Source: Cyanophora paradoxa | Lineage: Eukaryota > Glaucocystophyceae > Cyanophorales > Cyanophoraceae | DNA: 64,000 nt | Direction of reading: 5' to 3' | Assembly (NCBI GenBank): GCA_004431415.1 | Contig: QPMI01000655.1 | Location: forward strand, 1-64,000 | Shown here: in pieces, positions 22,101 to 31,420 of the stretch | How the letters are laid out: the number at the start of each line of letters is the position of its first letter | Numbering within the stretch: the first letter of the stretch is position 1 | Notes under the pieces: generated by a model | What the model was told of the DNA's origin: nothing | Databases searched by the model: none | What the model saw: only the letters and a program-made list of their open reading frames with translations | Position numbers and translations under genes: made by a program

Positions 22101-25100
22101 GCCGGCGACGGCGAGGTGGTAGCGGGCGAGGCGCTGGTGGTAGACGCCGTCGCGCTCCGCCCAGCCCCGCGGCGGCTCCTCGCCGGGGCGCGGCGCGACG
22201 TGCTCGCACGGGTCGCCCCGCTCGAACGGCGCGCACCGCGGCGCGTGCGGGCACGGCGTCTGCGGCCGGCGCGCGTCAGCGGGGGCAGAGCAGAAGGGGG
22301 CGGGCGGGGCGGACGAGGTAGCGGGCGCGGATGGCCCTGGCGAGCTGGCGGTGGAAGAAGCCGAGGGCGGAGTCGGGCCCGACGGCGGGGCGGAGGTAGG
22401 CCTGGAGGGCGTCGCGGAGGCGCGCCCAGGTCGCCCACGGGAGGCGCGGCAGGTCGCCCTCCGCGAGGAGCTCGAGCAGCTCGGGCGCCGCCAGCCGCTC
22501 CCCGGAGAGGAGCACGAGCGAGAGCGCGTCCCGCACCCGCTCGGCGCCCTGGTCCGCCTCGACGCGCGCGAGCGTCTGCTCGAAGAGCGCCGCGACGCCG
22601 GCCGGCAGCTGCGCGATGCGCTCCGAGAGGCGCTCGAAGACGCCGAAGACGCGGAGCTCCTCGACGGCGCCAGTGAGGTACAGCGGGGAGGCAGCTCCGG
22701 GCTTCGCGAGCAGCTGCTCGACCTGCCCAGGGGCGAGTTTCTTGCCGTACACAGCAAGAGACGCCTCGAGGATGGCCCGCCGCTCCGGAGCGGGGAGGGC
22801 GGGGACGTCGAGGAGGGCCGGGGGCGGCTCGCGGCGGTCGAGCCCGTTGGAGGCCTCGAAGCCGTCGGCGGCGGTGAGGACGAGGCGGAGGCCGCGGGGG
22901 AGGAGCCAGGGGAGCCAGTCGAGGGCGGGGCGGCCCTCGGCGGCCTCGAGCTGGTTGACGGCGTCCACGACGACGATGGCCCGCGCCTCCCAGAAGCCCC
23001 CCTCGCAGACCTCCCGCAGGACCTCCGCGAGGCGGGCCTTGGCGTGCAGGTAGGCGGCGGGGACGCGGGCGTGGCCGCAGGGGCGGCCGAGGCGGGCGGC
23101 GGCCTTGATGAGCTCGGCGGCGAGGCGGCGGACGAGGTGCGGGACGCGGGTGGAGGCCGGGGAGGCCCCCACGAAGTGCGCCACGACGACCGCCTCGGGG
23201 AACTGCTCGCGGCAGAGGCGGACGAAGCGCGCGGCGACGGCGGACTTGCCGAAGCCCGGCTGCGCCCGCACGAGCAGCAGCGGCTGCTCGCTGTTGCGCA
23301 CGAAGTCGAGCATCGCCTGCAGCGTCTCCTCGCGCCCCAGGACGCGCTCCCCGCGGCTGCTCTCCAGCGCCTCGTGCGCGGCCGCCTCCGCGACGAGCGA
23401 GACGCGCTCGGCGGCGGCGGCGGCGTCGCCCTCCTCCTTGTCGGCGGGGGCGGGGGCGGGGAGGGCGGCGCGCGGGGGGAACTCGCGCTCGACGGCGGCC
23501 CAGAGGTCGCCGAGGACGGCCTCCGCGAGGCCCTCGAGGCCGCCCACCATCGGCTTGTTCTCCACCAGGCCCCGCCACGACGCCCCGTACGAGCGCACCA
23601 CGCAGTACGGGTGCGCCCCGATCGCCCGCCGCAGCTCCACCTGCTTCGCCGCGTGCTCCGGCGACTCCGCCTCGAAGACCTGCGCGGACCGGGGCGTCAG
23701 CGCGGGCCTGGCCCCTCCCGGGGGGACGCGGGGCGGGCCTGGGCGAGGGCGGCGTCGGGGTGGGGGATGGAGGCGAGGAAGGCGGGATCGCGGAAGTAGG
23801 CGTAGGCGTGCACGGGCTCGTCGGGCCGCTGGAGGAAGCCGTACTCGACCTCGCACGCCGTGATGCTCCGCCCCGCCGGCAGCGCCCGCACCCGCTCGAA
23901 CCGCGCCTCCCGCGAGAGGCGGTACGCGGGGGGCACCCAGCCGTACCGCTCCCCGCCCAGGTACACGAAGAAGGGGCGCGCGCGGTCGATCTCCTCGAGG
24001 CAGATCTCGAGGGCGCCCTTGCCGCCCTCCCCCGTGTCCTCCTCCGTCAGGCCCCACCGCAGGTCGATCGGGACGACCGTCACGCGGCACGCCCTGCACC
24101 CCCACCCCCGCCTCCGGCTTCAGACCGGCGTGGCGGGCGGGGGGGCGGGGTGGGGCGGGGACCGGCAGCGGTCGTTGAGGGCGGGGAAGGTGACGCGGGT
24201 GAGGACGTCGCGCTCGCCGTGCATGTCCCGGAACGTGCTCGACACGAAGACGTGCAGCGTCAGCCAGCCGCCCCCCTTCCGCATCCCCGCCTCCAGCCCG
24301 ATCTTCAGGTCCTTTGCCTTCGCCCCGCCCGTCCCCGCCGAGGGCGGGCGCTGGCCGGAGCCCGAGTGCGGGCGGCCGGCGCCGGCGCGGGCGGCGGCCT
24401 CCTTGGCGGCGGCGATGCGGGGCCAGGCCGGCGTCGTGGAGTACTGCTGGTCGAGGTTCTCGAGGAACTGGGCGATCTGGCCCTCGTACATCGCCCGGTA
24501 CTGCTCGAGGGTGCCGGCGGCGCGCATCTGCTCCATTGCGCCGTTCATCGCCTGCAGGAACTGCGCCCTGGCGTCGTTGTAGTTGCGCCAGAGCGTCTCC
24601 TCGACCTCCGCGTGCGCCGCGGAGACCATCGCCGCCGTCTGGTGCTGCTGCTCCAGCAGCCGCTCCGCGAGGATCACGTCCTCCTCCTCCCCGTACCCGT
24701 CGCCCTCCGCCCGCCCCCGCGGCCGGTGCGCGCTCCCGAACTCTCCTGCGGGGGGCACCCCCGCCAGCTCGTCCAGCCGCTTCGCCCCCTGCGCCGGCGG
24801 CGGGACCTGCAGCGCCAGCTGCTGCGCCCCTGCAACGAGCGTCGGCGGCGTTGGCGGCGCCGGGGCGGGGGCGGGGCGGGCGGGCGCACGAGGCGCGCCG
24901 TCGGGGGCGTCGGGGGCGGAGAGGGCGGCCTGCTCGGCGAGCAGGCGGCGGTGGAGCTCGCGCAGGCCGCCCGCCCGCACCCGCAGCGCCTCCTCCGCCA
25001 CCTCGTTCTGCGCACGGCTCACCTGCGCCCCGCCCCGCCTCACGGCCCGGCTGGCGACGAGGCGGCGGCGAGGCGGCGGCGGCGGCGGCGGCGGCGGGCC

Positions 25101-27259
25101 TGGAAGCGGTCGGCGCCGCGGAGTGAGAGCTCGCGGAGTGCCCAGCGGTCCTCGTACTCGTTGCGGACTGGCAGGCAGTCGACGGTGTTGCGGCAGCCCG
25201 GCACGCCGTGCCAGTTCTCCGGCCTGCCCGCCCCGCCCCCGGCTCGAGGAGGGCGCGCGGGCAGGGCGGGGGCGCGCGGGCAGGGCGGGGCCTCGGGCGG
25301 GGCGCACTGCGGCTTGGCGTTCTCGGCGCGCAGGAGGGCGGCCTTGCCCTCGAGCACCTGCGCCGCCACCTGCGCCGAGGCTCGCCCGGGGCGGGGGCGG
25401 GGGCGGGAGCCGGGGCGGCGGGCCTCGAGCCAGGCGAAGGGGCGGTTCTCGAGGACGGCGCGCTGCTCGGCGGGGATCTCGTCGTCCCAGTCGCGGATGA
25501 CGGGGGCCCACCAGGCCTTGGCCTCCCCCACGAGCCGCCCCGCCCCCTTCTGGCCCCGCCGCGTCTCGTACGCCTCGTTGTGCGACCCCTCGATGAAGCC
25601 CGTCGCCGGGTTGAAGCCGGGGGCCCACGCCGCCCCGGGCGGGTACGCGCGCGCGTAGGCGGCGAGGCGGGCGGTGAGGGCGGCCGCGACGTGCGCGTCG
25701 GAGGGGCGCTGGTTGCGCTGCGGCGGCTCGTTGCGGAGGCGGCGCTCGCGTCGGGCGAAGGCCTGCGCCAGCTGCTCCAGCCCCGGCACCCGCCCGAAGA
25801 GCGCCCCCCGCTGCACCTCCCACGCGCGCCCCGCCTCCGACCCCCCCGCCCCCGCCCCCTGCGCGCCCGTCACGCCGGCCCCGCCGCCACGAGCAAAGAG
25901 CGGAGCGGACCGAGCCGTTTGCGGCCTGGTAGGCGCGGAGGGCGGAGGACATGACTTCGTGCTGCGGCGGGGGCGGTCGGGGGCGGAGCCGGGCGGCGGC
26001 GGGGGCGGGCGGGGCGTGGCGGGCACGTGGCGGCGCTCGGCGTCGGAGGGCTCGGGCTCGTCGGCGGCGAAGCGGTCGGCGGCGGGCCGGCCTCGGCGAG
26101 CAGCGCCTCGCGCTCGGCGGCGACGGCGGCGGCGACGAAGAGGTCCTCGACGGCGCAGACGCCCTTCATCCAGCCCGGCACCCGCTCCAGCGCCAGCCCC
26201 GAGCGCCCCTCGTTCATCGCCGCCACCCGCGCACGCCTGCCCGCGGCGCGGCGTCGGCCGGCGGGCGCGCTGGCGGGGCCGGCGGGCGCACTCGAAGGAG
26301 GCGTCGCTCTGCTGCATCGCCTCCATCGCCCGCCGCGAGCACGCCTGCAGCGCCGCCTGCAACTCCTCCCCCAGATCCTGCCCCCGCGCCCCGTCGGCCG
26401 CCCGGCGCCCGGACAGGCGTACGGGGGGCCGGCGGGGCGCGCACGTCGGCGCGGGCGAAGCGCTGGCCGAAGGAGACGCAGTCGTCCCACATTTCGCGCG
26501 CCTCCCATGCAGCGCGCCAGAACGCCTGGAGGCCCGCCGCGTCACGCCCGCCGCGAAGGCGCGGGGCGGGGCGGGGCGGGCCTGGGTCGGGGTGAGGTGG
26601 AGGGCGCGCTCGAAGCTCCAGCGCTCCTGCTCGTCGCAGGCGCGCTCCAGCAGCGTCGCGAGGCCGTCCGCGTCCTCCCCGAGCTCCCCCGCCGCCTTCG
26701 CCAGCCGCCAGCCGCCCCGGCCCCGCGCAGTCCACTCCCGTATCTCCCGCCCCGCCGACTGCCGCTCCCGCTCCGAGCCACCGCGCCGCCACTCCGCGAC
26801 CGCCGCCCGCGCCTCCTCGAGCGCCCACTCGCCCCAGATCGGCGGGCCGGCCGCGTACGCCTCCGGGGCCTGCTGCCGCCGGCTGGCCGCCGCCGGCTTC
26901 GCCGCCTGCCCCGCCGACCGCGGACGCGCCAACGCCGGAGCCGGAGTCGGAACCGCAGAAGGGGCGTTGCCCGCCGAGGGCGGCCGAGCGGCCGAGGGCG
27001 GCCGCTGAGCTGGAGCCGGCATCGCGCGATCCGTTTTCGCCGAGGGTGGGCGCGGAGCGGGCGGAGGCTGGTACGCGGGGACGGGTGCCGGGGCCGGGGC
27101 CGCGTATGCGGGCTGCGACGGGACGGCCACGTCGACAACCACCTCCCGCACAGGTACCGGCGACGCCGCATGCTGCGCGTGCTTTCCGCCTTTGCAGCCC
27201 TGCGACGGCGCCCGGCGGTGATTAGCGTCGAGCTCGCTCTGTGCTCGCTCAGCTCGCAT
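19169..27259 (-). CDS. Giant DUF4062-NACHT-WD40 protein (TEP1/NWD-like architecture)
   Basis: Exons run from Met 27259 to TGA 19169. The N-terminal part (27259-26850) is Pro/Ala-rich and disordered; helical segments follow to about 24350 (ALEEARAAVAEWRRG, MWDDCVSFGQRFA, RPFAWLEARRPGS, EEDVILAERLLEQQHQTAAM, MNGAMEQMRAAGTLEQYRA). DUF4062 begins LHVFVSSTFRDMHGERDVL near 24250 and continues VPIDLRWGLTEEDTGEGG and ERYGWVPP to about 23900. The NACHT-type NTPase has a Walker A AQPGFGKSAVAARF near 23255 and a Walker B IVVVDAVNQLE near 22970. A helical region to about 21600 follows, then beta-propeller repeats such as SSALVATCGEDGVLRLWSAR (21480), ending LAPLAPSDFRY. This order is found in animal TEP1, NWD1 and NPHP3-related proteins and in some microbial STAND proteins. 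One continuous gene is the simplest reading; a split near 24110 cannot be excluded. Confidence 0.72.
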
Positions 27260-28175
27260 ACGTCGCAGCCAAACGCACCATTGCGTGCGTTGGTTTACGT
27301 GCGGCTGAAGACGATGCGTCGAGCTTGTCCGACTGTCAGCTTTATCTGGATGACCTGGCGGCGAGCTCGGAGCTTTTCGCTACGCGACGTCTGCTTAACA
27401 CGACAGACTCAGATCTCTCTTCAGGGGCGTTTGACGTCCAAATTCTCTTTGGAAAGCGCCGGGGACGTCCGACGCTGTCCGAGACGGTCCGCCGCGCGCG
27501 TACCCGGCTCGTTGCAAAGTGGACCGGCTCGTTGCAAAGCGGCCCCGGGCTCGGAGCCGCACCGTGCGCACCTTCGGGAGCGGGCCGGGGGAGGCCCCCC
27601 GGTACCGGTCTCCCGGTCCGGGGCTCGTGGGGGTTTCGGCCCCCTCAGGGCCTCGGCCGCGGGCAGCATTCCTCTCCCTAGGCCTTAGCGCTAGCGGCCA
27701 GTTCGTGCACGTGGCGGGAACCGTTGAACGGGCGAGCCTCCGGGCACAGCCCGCACCTTTGATCCTATATAAAATATATGATCTTAATCGATTGTATGCT
27801 ATGGTCATTAAGCCCGGGGCCCGGTAGAGCAAGTAGACCTAGGTTTCGATCTCGAGCCTCGGAGCTTTGGTATTCGATTTCGATCTCGACGTCACTTGCC
27901 TATCCGACTGATCATGAGCCCTTGGACTCGATCGGCGGCCCACTGCTAGCCAAACAGCTGCTAGGGCTAGTCCAGATGTCGTTGGTCGTTTCTGAAATGC
28001 ATTCCGTTCGCCTGCAACCTGCATAGGCAAACGTTCGAAAGCTTCAGCCGCTGAGCCTCCGGTTTGATCCCGGGTCCGCGTTTGATCCGATGTGGGCTAA
28101 ATTAAATACAGCACAATAAACGCTACCGTAGAACTCGTCCTGCCTAGGATTAGCTTGAGAATTGCGGTGAGGGGA
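27260..28175. other. Intergenic region; no convincing gene
   Basis: A 441-base plus-strand frame (27241-27681) begins MLAQLAYVAAKRTIACV and is less compositionally biased than most shadow frames, but it has no family match and antisense frames are equally open. The repeated phrase GGCTCGTTGCAAAG occurs at about 27507 and 27526. From 27760 the sequence becomes AT-richer (TATATAAAATATATG at 27766-27780), which could hold promoter or 3' end signals. The segment 28080-28140 contains AATAAA-like sequence (AATACAGCACAATAAACG). Confidence 0.4.
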
Positions 28176-29066
28176 TTAGTAGATGGCGAAGGAGATGGGC
28201 TCGTGGGACGAGTGGAAGCCCATGCCGAGATCCCCGTCCTGCCGCGCGGGGGGCTCAGGCCGAGAGTGGACTCCGGGAAGCGGGCGCAGCGGGGCGGAGC
28301 GCACGGCGTGGGGGGCGGCCTCGGCGAGCTGGGCCCCGTCCTCCGCGGCGTCGGCGGCGTCGGCGGCGTCGTCGGCGAAGGCGGCGTCGGCGGCGCCGCT
28401 GTAGGCCTCGTAGGCGCCCTCGGCGGGGGCCGCGTCCTCGGCGGCGTCCTCGGCGTGGTGGGACTCCTCGGCGGCCGCGTACTTGTCGACGAGCGACTGG
28501 AGGCCCGGCTGCTCCTCCCCCGCCTGCTGCGCCTCGTGGTCCGCCTGCTTGGCGGCCCCCTCCTTCTGCCGCTCCAGGCAGAGGCAGAACTTGCCCTTAT
28601 CCTGCCCCTGCAGCTTCGCCATCTTCTCCGTCTTGCCCTTCAGCTCCTGCGCCGCGCGTGAGCGGCCCCGGAGGAGGAGGAGGAACGGGGGCGGGCCTTG
28701 ATGTCGTCTTTGAGCTCGGCGACCTTTTCGCCCTGGTAAGTAAATAGCAAGTAAGAATAGTAAAAGTTTCGGACCTTGGCGAGAAGGCTCTTGGAAAGCT
28801 TCGAGTCCTGCAGCAGTAATAGTAAGTAAATAGTAAGTGAATAGTAAGTAAAATATAGAAAACGCCGGACCTGGAGCAGCTTCACCTGCTCCTTAATCGC
28901 CGCGATCTGCCGGCCCGCGCGGTCAGCCGGGAAAGCGCACGCGTGGGCGGGGCGTCGGGCTGAGCCGGCGGAGACAAATAACCTTCTTTTCGATGGCAAC
29001 CTTCTTGAGCATCTGCAGGCGGCGTCAGCGCCCCGCCCGCGACCAGAGGAGCAGACGAGGGAGGGG

Positions 29067-29098
<32 letters not shown>

Positions 29099-30928
29099 CG
29101 GACCTTGATCTGCTTCTTGAGCTCTTTGATCTGCACGCGAACAGTTAGTAAATTGAGCGAACCTGTACGCGATATAGTAAGTAGAGTCGGACCTTGTCCG
29201 AAAGCTTGGTACGCAGCTTCTCCTTCTCCTTCATCTGCTTCTTCCAGCGCTCCTCCTCCTCCTTCTCAGCCGCGAGCAGCTTGAGAATTTTGCTCGCCTT
29301 CTCCCGCACCTCCTTGACCTGATGGCTGTTGAGGCGGATGGCTGGATGCGAGCTGCAGGGTCCGGCGATGCGAATTCGAACCTCGGTCTTCAGGTGGACC
29401 AGCTTGCTCACGAGCTTCTTAGCCTTGGCGTCCTTCTGCCGTTCGTCGTCTCCCGTTGCTTTCGCCTTCTCGCGGAGTGCCGCGATTTTGGCCTGCGCGC
29501 GCGAGCCGTCCCCGCTCGCCACGGGCCGGGGTTCCGACTCGTGCCTGGCACGCCGGCAAGGCGACAAGGCGTTAACGAACCTTGATCTCGGCCATTTTAG
29601 CCTTCACGTCCTTGTCGCTGCTCTCCTTCCCCGTCGACTTCTCGATCTGCGCGAGCCGGCGCCGAGCGTCGGCGGCGCAAGAGAACCGCTCCCACTGCGG
29701 ACGCGCACCTTCTCCTGGATCTTGAGCAGCTTCTCCTTCATAGCCGCCTTTTGTTCGCGGGCCTCCTTGCTGTCGTCCGAGTCGGCCAGAAGGCTGAGGA
29801 TCTGATGGTGGTGCTCAAAAGGGGTGGCTGGCGCGGCATAGGTCGGGATTGAGCTACAGCTCGCTCGAACCTTCGCCTTGATCTCAGCCTTGATCTTCGC
29901 CAGCTTCTCAGAGGCCTCCTTGTTCTTGCTGTTGCGCGCATCGTGCAGCGCGTGGACGGCCTGCAAGGAGCAGAAGATGAACCCGCAGCTGCGCTTCAGC
30001 AGCAAGGAGCAGAAGATGAACCTTCAGCTGCGCTTTAAGAAGGTTGAGCTTCTGCTCCTTGCTGTTCTGCTCCCCGCCGCGCCCGCCCCGTCAGCTGCGC
30101 CGGCCGCGCCCGTCGGGAGGCGGCCGCGGCGGCGCGGGGCGCACGAAGGCGGCGAAGTTCAGCGCCTTCTCAATCTTCGGGATGGCGCCCTTGATCGCCT
30201 GGCGGCCGGCGCGGTCAGCGGGGGCCGGCGCGCGGGCCGGGCCGGCGGACCTTCAGACCGTCCTTGTTGGCCTTCTCCGCCACCGTCTTCATTTTGTTGA
30301 GGACCTGGGGGCAGGGGTTGAGGAGAAGGACAACGAGTGGGCGGACGAGGTGGAGGATCGGAAGGAGGAAGAAGAAAAGAGAGGATGAGGAGGCCGAGGG
30401 CGGGGGCGGCGAGGGCAGCCGGGCCGAGGGAAGCCTGGGAGCACCTTATTGATCTTGCCCTTCGCCTGCTTCGTCGCCGCGTCGTCCTGCGGTGCCACGG
30501 TGCCCGTGGGCACGCTGCCACCACCCGCAGGCGTACGCGGCGGCACTGTGCACCTTCTCGGCGACTTTGGCCTTGTCCTGAAGCTGCGAAAGCGTCTTCA
30601 GGACTTTGGCTCGGAAGGAATCCTCCTTCGCCGGCTTGGCCGTCACGACAGGAACGGGCTTTGCGGCAGGCTTCGCCTCGGGCGCCGGGGCCTGCGTGCC
30701 GATGTCTCATCCGCCTGGCCTTCGTGAAGGCAGGAGCTACTAACGAACCGGCTTCGCTGGAACAACCGGGACGGGTGCTGGGGCGGCCGGCGCGGACGGA
30801 GCGGCCGGAGCAGGGGCGGGCGCAACTGCCGGAGCAGCAGCCGGAGCAGCAGCCGGGGCTGCAGGAGGAGCTGCAGGAGCTGCCGGAGCAGCCGCGACTT
30901 TCGGGGTTGCTGGCGCGGGGGTCGCCAT
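28176..30928 (-). CDS. Lys-rich, probably coiled-coil protein assembled from phase-0 micro-exons
   Basis: No family recognised. Exon 1 (Met 30928, MATPAPATPKVAAAPAAPAA...) is almost pure Ala/Pro. Exon 2 ends KAKVAEK. Fourteen internal exons follow, for example DDAATKQAKGKINK, VLNKMKTVAEKANKDGLK, AIKGAIPKIEKALNFAAF, NSKEQKLNLLKAQLK, IEKSTGKESSDKDVKAKMAE(IK), IKELKKQIK, MLKKVAIEKK, IAAIKEQVKLLQ, DSKLSKSLLAK and GEKVAELKDDIK. Each is a multiple of three, each joins in phase 0, and most end on a Lys codon AAG at the donor. The last exon (from about 28650) has ELKGKTEKMAKLQGQDKGK, one CLCLE, and an acidic Ala/Asp/Glu-rich tail ending HEPISFAIY. Total is about 530 residues. Predicted structure is basic helix with disordered ends; a nucleic-acid or cytoskeletal role would be guesswork. 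Confidence 0.75.
28735..28862 (-). repeat. AT-rich TTACTTACTATT repeats in two introns
   Basis: In sense orientation the introns flanking the 33-base exon DSKLSKSLLAK contain serial copies of TACTTACTATT and TTTACTTGCTATT, at 28737-28768 and 28815-28862. They stand out against the GC-rich introns elsewhere. The unit contains TACTTAC/TTACTAT, close to a branch-point sequence, so several tandem branch-point candidates sit just upstream of the acceptors. Confidence 0.75.
29068..29098. repeat. Poly-G tract of 31 bases
   Basis: Uninterrupted G run on the plus strand. It lies in the intron after the 27-base exon IKELKKQIK of the micro-exon gene, where it is poly-C in the RNA, beginning directly after the donor GTCCG. 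Confidence 0.9.
29962..30039. repeat. Two tandem 38-base copies in an intron, inverted relative to the adjacent micro-exon
   Basis: Copies at 29962-29999 and 30002-30039 share GCAAGGAGCAGAAGATGAAC and CAGCTGCGCTT. They lie in the intron after the 45-base exon NSKEQKLNLLKAQLK (about 30035-30079). The exon's plus-strand text at 30049-30062 (CTTCTGCTCCTTGC) is the reverse complement of the repeat, so exon and intron RNA can pair. Confidence 0.8.
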
Positions 30929-31420
30929 CTGTGAAGCGGGTCCGTGCAAACTGCGCGGCGCAGGCACTCAGAGCAATCGAAGGTACTCGGCAGGCGACAC
31001 GGACATGTGCTAGCGCTTCAAGCTTCAATATGCCAGCGAGGTTGTCTCAGGTTGACCAGCGAGGGGTACGAACGAGTTTGCCCAGTCGACCAACATCAAA
31101 TTGGGGGAGTCGGCCAAGCTGGGGTACGGTTCAGCGAAGCAAAAAAGGGGTAGGAAAGAGGGCCGCGTGCATCGACTCGGAACCAGCAGCCTTGCAGCGC
31201 TGGGCCGCGCTAGCGCCGCGCGTGCTGGAGGCCGAACATATCTCAAGCTTTGGTGACACTTGCGGAGCCCTTCGAGACTCCAGCTTGGGGAACTTAACCC
31301 CTGCACCCCGCGGCCCGGCGGCGCGCGCAACCATGCTTCGGCGCATATGTGCCCGAAAAGCAAAACGGCGCGACGCGGCGCACCGCAGCTAGAGAGCCGG
31401 AGGATTCTCAAGCCGACGAC
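30929..31420. promoter_or_regulatory. Divergent intergenic region between micro-exon gene and adenylyl cyclase
   Basis: Separates two outward-pointing start codons by 492 bases. Composition is lower in GC than the genes. I see no clear TATA box or conserved frame; plus-strand open frames here have no recognisable content. Confidence 0.4.

Noticed and set aside
22200..22260. Apparent Cys/His cluster (CPHAPRCAPFERGDPCEH) in the NACHT-WD40 gene, read as a zinc finger
   Set aside because: Spacing does not match a known finger and the segment lies close to exon borders, so it may be partly intronic.
27241..27681. Plus-strand frame of 146 codons beginning MLAQLAYVAAKRTIACV
   Set aside because: It overlaps the 5' end of the NACHT-WD40 gene, has no recognisable family, and antisense frames are equally open; GC-rich DNA keeps frames open by chance.
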